A stretch of DNA of 64,000 nucleotides from Curtobacterium sp. ZW137 (GTDB taxonomy: Bacteria; Actinomycetota; Actinomycetes; Actinomycetales; Microbacteriaceae), in NCBI RefSeq assembly GCF_003762905.1, contig NZ_RJKS01000002.1, positions 604,039-668,038 of the forward strand. Direction: 5' to 3'. Below, one piece after another: positions 43,614 to 50,836 of this stretch (position 1 is its first letter; each line of letters begins with the position of its first letter). The position numbers and the translations under genes were made by a program. The notes under the pieces were generated by a model. That model had not been told where the DNA came from. It did not search any database and was given only the letters and a program-made list of their open reading frames with translations.

Positions 43614-44441
43614 TCAGGCGCCGCCAGTCCGCGCCAGCGTCTCGTTCGGGCTCTCCCCGAACCGCCGGCGGTACGCGGCGGCGAAGCGCCCGAGGTGCGC
43701 GAACTGCCACCGCCCGGCGACCTCCCGCACCGTGACGACGCCACGACGGCGCACCTGCAGCTCGAGGTGCACCCGGTCGAGCCGGACCTCCCTGAGGTAC
43801 TGCATCGGCGTGACGTCGAGCGTCCGGCGGAACAGGTCCTGCACCCCGCGCTCACTCAGGCCCGCTGCATCGCCGATGTCGCCGACGGTGACGTCGTGCG
43901 CGGCGTGTTCGTGCACGAACCGCACCACGCGACGCAACCGGTTCTCGACGTCCGAGCGTGACCGGGTGAACGTCGACAGGACGACCTTCGCCACCCGGCG
44001 GTTCACGGCCCGCCGGTCGGCGTCCGGCAGTCCCGGGTCGAGGATCTGCGTGGTGACCTCGCGGAGCAGCGTCCGGAGCGGCTCGAGCCGGATGTCGCCG
44101 GCGACGGGTTGGACGAACTCCCACGGGTCCGTCCCGGCGTCCGCCCGAGCCGCGACGGTGTGCAGGAACGACGGCGACAGGTGCAGCAGTGTCATCCGGG
44201 TGGCATCGGTCTCGAAGGCGTACGCGACCGGGGCGGAGAGCATCACCGGCCGCCCTGCCTCGACCTCCCAGCGCTCGCCCGTGTCCGCGGTGACGACCGC
44301 TCGACCGTCGGACAGCCAGAACAGCACGTGGTCCGGTCGGGGGCCGATCGTGCCGGCCTGCGGGCCGTTCGTGCCGATCCGCCGCAGACGGACGTCGTCG
44401 TCACCCCCGGTGACGTACTCGAACGGCGGTGTCTCGGCCAC
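43614..44441 (-). CDS. AraC-family transcriptional regulator
   Basis: A 275-residue regulator: N-terminal cupin-like ligand domain (DGRAVVTADTGERWEVEAGRPVML) and C-terminal double HTH (VGDIGDAAGLSERGVQDLFRRTLDVTPMQYLREVRLDRVH). The start is most likely GTG at 44441; ATG starts upstream (44486, 44516) would overlap the signal peptidase stop. A TACCGT (44452-44447) precedes it by only five bases, so the exact start is not certain. Confidence 0.88.
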   Translation of the reverse strand: MAETPPFEYVTGGDDDVRLRRIGTNGPQAGTIGPRPDHVLFWLSDGRAVVTADTGERWEVEAGRPVMLSAPVAYAFETDATRMTLLHLSPSFLHTVAARADAGTDPWEFVQPVAGDIRLEPLRTLLREVTTQILDPGLPDADRRAVNRRVAKVVLSTFTRSRSDVENRLRRVVRFVHEHAAHDVTVGDIGDAAGLSERGVQDLFRRTLDVTPMQYLREVRLDRVHLELQVRRRGVVTVREVAGRWQFAHLGRFAAAYRRRFGESPNETLARTGGA

Positions 44442-44458
44442 GCGACACGGTACCGCGA

Positions 44459-45070
44459 TCAGTTCGGGTCCGGTACCGCGTCCCATTCGTTGCCGTAGCG
44501 CGACAGCGTCGACCACCGACTGATCGGCCAGGTGATGACGAAGGCGCGGCCGACGATGTCCGACTCCGGTACGGGGCCGTGCACCCGCGAGTCCGCGGAG
44601 TTGTACCGGTTGTCGCCCATCACCCAGATCTTGCCCGCCGGGACGGTCTCCGTGAAGTCGGTCGACACGCGATCCGATCCCTGGTCGTGCAGGACGTACG
44701 GTTCGTCGACCGCGTGCCCGTTCACCTGCAGTCGTCCCTGCGCGTCACAGCACGAGACCGTGTCGCCCGGCAGTCCGATCACCCGCTTGATGAGGTCGTC
44801 ACCGAGTCCCGGCCCGAGCCAGCCGCCCGGGTCCTTGAAGACGACGACGTCACCGCGCTGCAGGCCGACGGTCTTCGGGACGAGCTCGTTGACGAGCACC
44901 CGGTCCCCCACGAGCAGCGTGTTCTCCATCGACGCCGAGGGGATGTAGAACGAGCGCACCAGGTACGCCTTGACGAGGAACGACGCGAGCAGCGCGGCCA
45001 CGACGATGATCACGAGGTCCCGCAGGAACCGCCAGTTCGACCGTTTGCCGGTCGTCGAGGATCCGCTCAA
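44459..45070 (-). CDS. lepB: Signal peptidase I
   Basis: A 203-residue enzyme that removes signal peptides. A short cytoplasmic N-terminus, one helix (VIIVVAALLASFLVKAYLV), then SFYIPSASMENTLLVGDRVLVN with the catalytic Ser, GDVVVFKDP, the Lys in DDLIKRVIGLPGD, and MGDNRYNSADSR. Start is TTG at 45070: TTG overlaps the upstream stop as TTGA, with GGTGG upstream, so it is co-translated with the membrane gene. The longer ORF would need an arginine-rich non-homologous extension. Confidence 0.92.
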   Translation of the reverse strand: MSGSSTTGKRSNWRFLRDLVIIVVAALLASFLVKAYLVRSFYIPSASMENTLLVGDRVLVNELVPKTVGLQRGDVVVFKDPGGWLGPGLGDDLIKRVIGLPGDTVSCCDAQGRLQVNGHAVDEPYVLHDQGSDRVSTDFTETVPAGKIWVMGDNRYNSADSRVHGPVPESDIVGRAFVITWPISRWSTLSRYGNEWDAVPDPN

Positions 45071-45675
45071 TGCGTCAACACCACCTTCACGAGGCCGATC
45101 ACGAAGGCCACGGCGGCGAGCACGATGCCGCCCCACAGCCCGAGGAACGTCGGGCGCTTGCCACTGAACCGCTGCATGAACACGCCGACCATGCCGATGC
45201 GGACGACGAGGATCACGAGCGCTGCCGTCTGGGCCCACGGCGCCGGGATCCAGCCGATCCACGCCGCGGCGTAGAGCACCGCGGGGATCATGCCGGACGT
45301 GGCGATCGGGTTCGCGTTGCGCACGATGCTCACGACGGACTCGCGACGGGCGTCGTCGTCGGTCTCGTCGTCGCCGATGCCGTGCGCGACGAGGTGTGAG
45401 AGCACGTGCGCCAGGTACGTCAGGACCGCCGTCGCGAGCACCGCCCACACCGCCGAGCCGTGGTGGATCGCCTCGGGGTCGACGGCGATGGCAGCAGCGA
45501 GCACGGTGATGTTCCCGTAGATGTACGAGGACATCCGGTCGCGCATCTGCGCAACGGGGAACGCCCGCCCGCCCGGACCCCGCCGGTCCGGACCCTGCCC
45601 GTCCGGACCCTGCCCGTCCGGACCCCGACCGCGGGGAGGTCGGGCGCGATCGGTGGCGCGTCGTGAGCGTGGCAT
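45067..45675 (-). CDS. Multi-pass membrane protein upstream of lepB
   Basis: A 202-residue protein with an Arg/Gly/Pro-rich tail of GPDGQ repeats (residues 15-38; encoded by the 15-bp repeat), then four or five helices (about 55-77, 80-100, 125-145, 150-170, 178-200). I do not recognise the family. GGAGGG abuts the ATG directly, too close to work as a ribosome site, and AAGAT ending six bases upstream suggests a leaderless start. It ends in TTGA with lepB. Confidence 0.72.
   Translation of the reverse strand: MPRSRRATDRARPPRGRGPDGQGPDGQGPDRRGPGGRAFPVAQMRDRMSSYIYGNITVLAAAIAVDPEAIHHGSAVWAVLATAVLTYLAHVLSHLVAHGIGDDETDDDARRESVVSIVRNANPIATSGMIPAVLYAAAWIGWIPAPWAQTAALVILVVRIGMVGVFMQRFSGKRPTFLGLWGGIVLAAVAFVIGLVKVVLTH
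45586..45630. repeat. Three 15-bp tandem repeats (GTCCGGACCCTGCCC)
   Basis: Units start at 45586, 45601 and 45616, coding five-residue GPDGQ-type repeats in the membrane protein tail. Multiples of three keep the frame. Confidence 0.9.
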
Positions 45676-45747
45676 CCCTCCATCTTGGCCCTGCCCGACC
45701 GCGCTCCGCCGACAGGACGCCGAGTGCGATGCTGAGGGCGACGTTTG

Positions 45748-45777
45748 GTTGACGCGTCAACTATTTGGGCGGACACT
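45748..45777 (+). promoter_or_regulatory. Promoter and operator of the VOC gene
   Basis: A perfect 14-bp palindrome GTTGACGCGTCAAC (45748-45761) contains the -35 TTGACG (45749-45754); 17 bases further is GACACT (45772-45777), six bases ahead of the ATG. A repressor of the MarR type would block the -35. The same half-site occurs in the TipAS-type regulator promoter at 22198. Confidence 0.6.
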
Positions 45778-45783
45778 GGTCCC

Positions 45784-46668
45784 ATGCACACGCAGGACCT
45801 CCTCGCCGCCGACACCGGGATGGGCGCCGTCACGCTCCGGGTCGCGAACCTCGACCGGATGATCGGCTACTACCGCGACGGCATCGGACTGTCGCTCTTC
45901 GCGAACGACGGCGGCGTCGCCGTCCTCGGACGACCGTCCCCGTCAGGCGTCGCCGTGCCGATCGTGATCCTCGAGCACTCCCCCGCGCTCGCACACGCCG
46001 GCGCCCACGAGGCCGGCCTGTTCCACACCGCGATCCTCTTCGACACGAAGGCCGACCTCGCGGCCGCCCTGTACTCGGTCGCAACGAAGTACCCGCAGAC
46101 GTTCACCGGCAGCGCCGACCACCTGGTCAGCTTCGCGTTCTACTGCACGGACCCCGAGGGCAACGGCGTCGAGCTCTACTGGGACCGCGACCGCACCGCG
46201 TGGTCGTGGACGCACGGCATGGTCGACATGGACACGAAGTACGTGGACCCGAACGCCTTCCTGCAGGAGCACCTGACGTCCTCCGCGCTGGAGTCCACAG
46301 CGACCACCCCTGGCCGGGTCGGACACGTGCACCTGTCGGTCGGCGACGTCACCGCCGCGAAGGACTTCTACGTCGACAAGCTCGGCTTCGCGACGACGGC
46401 GGGGTGGGGCGAGGCACTCTTCGTCAGCGCCGGCGGGTACCACCACCACATGGCGATGAACACGTGGAACTCGCGCGGAGCCGGACGGCGGCAACTCGGG
46501 CTCGGGCTCGGCCTCGTCCGCATCGAGGTCCCCGGCACGGACGACCTGGGCGCGCTGACGACCCGGATGCGCGACCACGGCGTGCAGACCGCGGACGACG
46601 GGCGGACGGTCGCGTTCGAGGACCCGTGGTCGAACCGCATCGAGGTGACGGCCCCCGGCCGAGGCTGA
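45784..46668 (+). CDS. VOC-family ring-cleaving dioxygenase-like protein (CatE-like)
   Basis: A 294-residue protein with two vicinal-oxygen-chelate repeats. Metal ligands are candidates in LFHTAILF (first His), GHVHLSV (second) and the Glu in NRIEVTA; the motif YRDGIGL and FCTDPEGNGVELYWDR-like FYCTDPEGNG lie in the first repeat. It resembles catechol-2,3-dioxygenase CatE, used against quinone stress. A repressor-like palindrome overlaps its promoter. The ATG at 45784 is used; an earlier ATG at 45745 lies inside the promoter. Confidence 0.87.
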   Translation: MHTQDLLAADTGMGAVTLRVANLDRMIGYYRDGIGLSLFANDGGVAVLGRPSPSGVAVPIVILEHSPALAHAGAHEAGLFHTAILFDTKADLAAALYSVATKYPQTFTGSADHLVSFAFYCTDPEGNGVELYWDRDRTAWSWTHGMVDMDTKYVDPNAFLQEHLTSSALESTATTPGRVGHVHLSVGDVTAAKDFYVDKLGFATTAGWGEALFVSAGGYHHHMAMNTWNSRGAGRRQLGLGLGLVRIEVPGTDDLGALTTRMRDHGVQTADDGRTVAFEDPWSNRIEVTAPGRG

Positions 46669-46808
46669 CGCCTGTCGCGTTCCGGGATCACTCCACAGCC
46701 CCGAGGAGGACTTTCGTGATGCCCATGGTGGTCCCTGCCGATCCGCGAGCGCTTCGCAGTGACGTCCAACAGCGCAAGCCCCTGGGAGCCGTCGGGCAGG
46801 ATGGACGC

Positions 46809-47375
46809 ATGAGCGACGACATCCGGTGGGAGGTGGTCGAGGAGAGCACGCTGACCCTCCCCGACCACGAGGCGATCGCGGCGATGCTGGGGCAGGCGTT
46901 CCCGGACTGGTCGCACTGGTACGTGGGCGGCCGCAGCTGGTCCGGCATGCAACCTGAACGCCGGGTGATCGCGCGCGATGCGGACGGGGTGGTCCTCGCG
47001 CACGTCGGCATCCGGCGGATGTTCGTCACGGTCGGCGGCGAGGACGTCCTCGTGGGTGACACCGGCCTCGTGGCCGTCTCCCCTCGGCTGCAGGGCACCG
47101 GCGTCGGCCGCGAACTCATGACCAGGACACACGCCGTGCTCGACGGGCTCCGCGTTCCCTACGGGTTCCTCGGCGCCGGGGAGAACCGGATCCCGTTCTA
47201 CAGCCACCTCGGCTGGCACGAGTTCCCGGAGGCGGTCGGCACGTTCTCGGCGTTCACCGCCGAGGGCGCCGGCGTCAGCAACACCGAGCAGGGCGGCTGG
47301 ATGGTGCGGCCGGTGACCGCAGCGCTCGAGGACTGGCCGGCAGGCCCCATCTGGCTGAACGGCCAGCAGGTCTAG
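46809..47375 (+). CDS. NodA-family N-acyltransferase-like protein
   Basis: A 188-residue GNAT-fold protein. It aligns along its length with rhizobial NodA (from memory): GRSWSGMQPE (41-50), RVIARDADGVVLAHVGIRRM (52-71), LVGDTGLVAVSPRLQGTGVG (81-100), LRVPYGF (114-120) and the ending DWPAGPIWLNG. NodA acylates chitooligosaccharides, but no nodB or nodC is here, so the substrate is probably a different amino-sugar or amine. CAGGAT (46797-46802) six bases ahead of the ATG supports 46809. A 30-codon in-frame extension from 46719, with GGAGGA before it, is the alternative. Confidence 0.75.
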   Translation: MSDDIRWEVVEESTLTLPDHEAIAAMLGQAFPDWSHWYVGGRSWSGMQPERRVIARDADGVVLAHVGIRRMFVTVGGEDVLVGDTGLVAVSPRLQGTGVGRELMTRTHAVLDGLRVPYGFLGAGENRIPFYSHLGWHEFPEAVGTFSAFTAEGAGVSNTEQGGWMVRPVTAALEDWPAGPIWLNGQQV

Positions 47376-47422
47376 CAGACGGCCAGCAGCTCTCGCAGGT
47401 CCAGCAGGTCTCGACACAACCA

Positions 47423-47468
47423 ACGGACGGGAGGCACGGTGCCAGCTCGCACCGTGCCTCCCGTCCGT
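47423..47468. terminator. Third hairpin of the GGAGGCACGGTGCC family
   Basis: A 20-bp perfect stem (47423-47442 with 47449-47468) and six-base loop between convergent genes (NodA-like and catalase). The arms share the ACGGGAGGCACGGTGC core with the copy at 30826. Confidence 0.9.
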
Positions 47469-47480
47469 GGAGATCGGGGC

Positions 47481-49010
47481 TTACGCCTCGACCGCGACCT
47501 TCTCCGGGTCCTCGTTCGAACCCGGCGCGCTCGGCGCGACCGCGGCGCGCACACGCGCACCGAGGTCGGCGTCGACGTTCGTCCAGTACGCGAAGACGCG
47601 CTCACGCAGGTCGTCGCGCGTCACCTTGGAGACGTGACCGGCGATGTTGCCGACCAGGCGCTCGCGGGCGGCGTCGTCGAGGACCTCGCGGTACATCGTG
47701 CCGGCCTGACCGAAGTCGTCGTCCTCCGGGTGGAGGGTCGCCGCGGAACGCTGCAGCGCACCGTCGGACTCCCAGCCGGGGGCGTCGTCGGTCGCGGCGG
47801 GGTCGGCGTGTGCGCCACCGAGGGAGTTCGGCGCGTACACGGGGACCTCGGACTTCTGGAAGTCGAAGCGCATCGCGCCGTCCTTCGAGTACGAGTGCAC
47901 CTCGTTCTTCGGCGCGTTCACCGGGAGCTGCGCGTGGTTCGTGCCGACGCGGTACCGCTGGGCGTCCGCGTAGCTGAAGATGCGCGCGAGGAGCATCTTG
48001 TCCGGGCTCGCCGCGATGCCGGGCACGAAGTTCGACGGCGCGAAGGTGGCCTGCTCGATCTCGGCGAAGTAGTTCTCCGGGTTGCGGTTCAGCTCCATCG
48101 TGCCGACCTCGATGAGGGGGTAGTCCGCGTGCGGCCACACCTTCGTCAGGTCGAACGGGTTGAAGCGGTAGGACGCGGCGTCCTCGTAGGGCATGACCTG
48201 CACCTTAAGGGTCCAGCGCGGGTTGTCGCCACGCTCGATCGCTGCGTGGAGGTCGCGGATGTGGAAGTCCGCGTCCTCACCGGCGATGCGGTCGGCGTCC
48301 TCCTGCGTCAGGGTCGCGTGGCCCTGCTCGGTGAGGAAGTGGTACTTCACCCAGAAGCGCTCGCCCTCGGCGTTGACCCACTGGTACGTGTGCGACCCGA
48401 AGCCGTCCATGTTCCGCCATGAGGCCGGCAGACCACGGTCGCCCATCAGCCACGTGACCTGGTGCGCGGACTCGGGCGAGAGCGTCCAGAAGTCCCACTG
48501 CATGTCGTGGTCGCGGAGGTGCGAGCCGGGCAGACGCTTCTGCGAGCGGATGAAGTCGGGGAACTTGATGCCGTCGCGGATGAAGAACACCGGGGTGTTG
48601 TTGCCGACGAGGTCGTAGTTGCCCTCGGTCGTGTAGAACTTCAGCGCGAAGCCGCGGGGGTCGCGCCAGGTGTCCGGGGAGCCCTGCTCGCCGGCGACGC
48701 TGGAGAAGCGGGCGAGCATCTCGGTCTGCTGTCCGGGCTGCAGGAACGCGGCGCGGGTGAAGCGGCTGACGTCCTGCGTGACGGTGACGGTGCCGAACGC
48801 GCCGCCGCCCTTCGCGTGGACGACCCGCTCCGGGACGCGCTCGCGGTTGAACTGGGCGAGCTTCTCGACGAGGTAGTGGTCGTGGAGGGCGAGGGGCCCG
48901 TCCGCGCCGACGCCCATGGAGTGCTGGTCACTCGACACGGGGGCGCCGCTGTTGGTGGTCGTGGTGGGGGTGCCGGCCGGCTGGCCGGGCGTCGTGTTCT
49001 GGTCGGACAC
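47481..49010 (-). CDS. katA: Monofunctional heme catalase
   Basis: A 509-residue catalase. Catalytic His65 in [12 protein letters not shown], Asn in [10 protein letters not shown], and the heme-ligand Tyr in [14 protein letters not shown] are present, along with [18 protein letters not shown]-terminal 35 residues are Thr/Gly/Ser-rich and poorly conserved. GTG at 49010 follows AGGAGG at ideal spacing, identical to the ppk2 start context. Downstream of a Fur-family gene on the same strand, so probably repressed by it and induced by peroxide. Confidence 0.97.
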   Translation of the reverse strand: MSDQNTTPGQPAGTPTTTTNSGAPVSSDQHSMGVGADGPLALHDHYLVEKLAQFNRERVPERVVHAKGGGAFGTVTVTQDVSRFTRAAFLQPGQQTEMLARFSSVAGEQGSPDTWRDPRGFALKFYTTEGNYDLVGNNTPVFFIRDGIKFPDFIRSQKRLPGSHLRDHDMQWDFWTLSPESAHQVTWLMGDRGLPASWRNMDGFGSHTYQWVNAEGERFWVKYHFLTEQGHATLTQEDADRIAGEDADFHIRDLHAAIERGDNPRWTLKVQVMPYEDAASYRFNPFDLTKVWPHADYPLIEVGTMELNRNPENYFAEIEQATFAPSNFVPGIAASPDKMLLARIFSYADAQRYRVGTNHAQLPVNAPKNEVHSYSKDGAMRFDFQKSEVPVYAPNSLGGAHADPAATDDAPGWESDGALQRSAATLHPEDDDFGQAGTMYREVLDDAARERLVGNIAGHVSKVTRDDLRERVFAYWTNVDADLGARVRAAVAPSAPGSNEDPEKVAVEA

Positions 49011-49113
49011 GGGTCCTCCTCGGTTGGAACGGTTGTGCGGTCAGGGGTGCTTCGGGTGGTCGGTGGGGCGGTTGCGCTGGTGCTCGCGCTCGCGCCGGTT
49101 CGTGCTGGCGGGG

Positions 49114-49557
49114 CTAGGCCGTGACGGGCTCGGCGTCGTCGCGCTCGGCCGCCGCACACTGCTCGCAGATCCCCCAGTAGGTGACCTCGGCGGTGGTGAC
49201 GGCGAACCCGTGCGCATCCGACGGGGTCAGGCACGGCGAGTGCCCGACCGCGCAGTCGACGTCCGCGATGGTGCCGCACATGGTGCACACGATGTGGTGG
49301 TGGTTGTCGCCGGTGCGGCGTTCGTAGCGCGCGGGGCTGCCGGCCGGTTCGATCCGGCGGACGAGCCCGACGCCGGTCAGCGCCGCGAGGACGCCGTAGA
49401 CCGCCTGGTGGCTGGTGGTCGGGAGCTCCGCCGCGAGTGCGGTGACGATGTCGTCGGCCGTCGCGTGCGGCATCGTCTCGGTCGCACGGAGGACCGCGAG
49501 CCGCGGGGTCGTGACGCGGAGACCGGCGGTGCGGAGCAGGTCTGCATCGGCGTCCAT
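49114..49557 (-). CDS. Fur-family peroxide/iron regulator
   Basis: A 147-residue Fur/PerR protein: HTH segment TTPRLAVLRATETMPHATADDIVTAL and TTSHQAVYGVLAALTGVGL, metal site DNHHHIVCTMCG, and a second zinc pair CEQC near the C-terminus. The pairing with katA on the same strand, 103 bases apart, matches FurA/CatR or PerR-katA modules. The ATG at 49557 has GAAGGGG upstream. Likely senses peroxide and represses itself and katA. Confidence 0.92.
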   Translation of the reverse strand: MDADADLLRTAGLRVTTPRLAVLRATETMPHATADDIVTALAAELPTTSHQAVYGVLAALTGVGLVRRIEPAGSPARYERRTGDNHHHIVCTMCGTIADVDCAVGHSPCLTPSDAHGFAVTTAEVTYWGICEQCAAAERDDAEPVTA

Positions 49558-49697
49558 GGGGTCCCCTTCTTTTGCAGCAATCAAGACAACACCACTGTAC
49601 ACGGTTCTGCTCCTGAACCGGTTCTCACGGCGGACGGCCCCGATCCACCCGGTCGTGCGCGGAGGATTGTCGGTGCAGCGACCACAGGAGGCACCCC

Positions 49698-50573
49698 ACG
49701 CCGTCACCGTCCGAGTTCTGGAGCACCTGGCACCTCGACCCCCTCGCCGCGGTCCTGATCGCCGTCGCCGGCGTGACGTACGGCTGGTGGGTCGTCGGCG
49801 CGCATCGACGCGGCGCGCCCTGGCCGTGGTGGCGGACGCTGTCCTTCGCCGGAGCCCTGGTCCTGTTCGGGATCCTGCAGTTCGGCATCGTCGGCGTCTA
49901 CGACCAGACCCTGCGGTGGGCGTTCGTGCTGCGGCTCTCGCTCCTCTTCTTCGCGGTCCCCACGTTCGCCGCGTTCGCAGCGCCGGTCACGTTGCTCCGG
50001 ACGGGAGGCCCGGATCGGCTCGCCCGCGGAGCCTCCGTCCTGATGGGGTCGCGTCCGGTGCGCGTGCTCGGCAACGCGATCGTGTCGCCACTGGTCGCAC
50101 TCGCGCTGTTCTGCCTCCTGCTGACACCGCTGTCGGCGGCGATCCGGCCGTCCTCGGTCTGGGCCATCGCCATCACGGTGCTCGTCCCGGTGCTCGGGTT
50201 CGGGCTGCTCGCGCCGCTGTCCGAGCCCGGGGTGCTGCGCTCGTCGACGTTCGTCACGGCGGAGTTCCTGCTCGCGTTCGTGGAGTTGATGCTCGATGCG
50301 ATCCCGGGCATCGTGCTGCGGATCACCGACCACGTGCTGGACGGTGCGACGCGGATGGCCGTCGGGCCGGGGTGGTTCCCGTCGCCGCTGCGTGACCAGC
50401 ACCTCGCCGGAGACCTGCTGTGGTTCATCGCCGAGGTCGCGGACATCCCGGTGCTGATCTCGCTGTTCGTGCGGTGGCAGCGGACCGACCGCCGCGAGGC
50501 CCGCGCCGTCGACGCCCTCTCCGACGAGGAGATGGAGGCGCTCACGCGGGCGCACCTGTCCCGCCGCGGGTGA
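49698..50573 (+). CDS. CtaG-like membrane protein (cytochrome c oxidase assembly)
   Basis: A seven- to eight-helix membrane protein of the caa3_CtaG family. Conventional start would be GTG at 49773 (266 residues), but that cuts the first helix. The reading frame is open further upstream and encodes FWSTWHLDPLAAVLIAVAG, a familiar CtaG-like start, preceded by ACG at 49698 and a perfect AGGAGG six bases before it. I annotate from the ACG, which would be a rare start codon (or an ATG mutated to ACG). The C-terminus has a polar tail. Function beyond CuA-site assembly is inferred. Confidence 0.72.
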   Translation, partial: TPSPSEFWSTWHLDPLAAVLIAVAGVTYGWWVVGAHRRGAPWPWWRTLSFAGALVLFGILQFGIVGVYDQTLRWAFVLRLSLLFFAVPTFAAFAAPVTLLRTGGPDRLARGASVLMGSRPVRVLGNAIVSPLVALALFCLLLTPLSAAIRPSSVWAIAITVLVPVLGFGLLAPLSEPGVLRSSTFVTAEFLLAFVELMLDAIPGIVLRITDHVLDGATRMAVGPGWFPSPLRDQHLAGDLLWFIAEVADIPVLISLFVRWQRTDRREARAVDALSDEEMEALTRAHLSRRG

Positions 50574-50637
50574 GCGCCGCGCGCCGGCGGGTCGGGTGGC
50601 GCGGCTGCGGGGCGTCGCGAAGGGTCGACTCGGAACG

Positions 50638-50736
50638 ACAGGCCCGCTGTCGTACGACAACGACCTCGTCGTCAGGCGGTGTGCGCAACTGTTGCGCACG
50701 CCTGCGGACGACAGGACCGCTGTCGTACGACAGCGG
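50638..50736. repeat. Palindrome-rich intergenic repeat (CTGTCGTACGACA units)
   Basis: GACAGG..CCGCTGTCGTACGACA occurs at about 50638 and again 72 bases on at 50710. The second is a perfect 20-bp palindrome (50717-50736), and a GTGCGCAAC-T-GTTGCGCAC palindrome (50681-50699) lies between. Located between convergent CtaG-like and MFS genes. Confidence 0.75.
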
Positions 50737-50790
50737 TGTTGTCGCGCCGGGCCGAGCGGAGCAGGCCGAACGCGCCGGGCCAGGCACGAC

Positions 50791-50824
50791 GGAGCCCCCG
50801 TCCACCGAGGTGGGCGGGGGCTCC
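50791..50824 (-). terminator. Terminator of the MFS/PadR operon
   Basis: A 10-bp stem GGAGCCCCCG/CGGGGGCTCC (50791-50800/50815-50824) with a further CCACC/GGTGG inner stem, starting 13 bases after the MFS stop on its strand. Confidence 0.85.
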
Positions 50825-50836
50825 GGGTGGCGCGGG

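Noticed and set aside
46719-46808. An N-terminal extension of the NodA-like protein
   Set aside because: NodA-family proteins start at the position of MSDDIRWE, and a -10-like CAGGAT lies six bases before it; kept as an alternative only.
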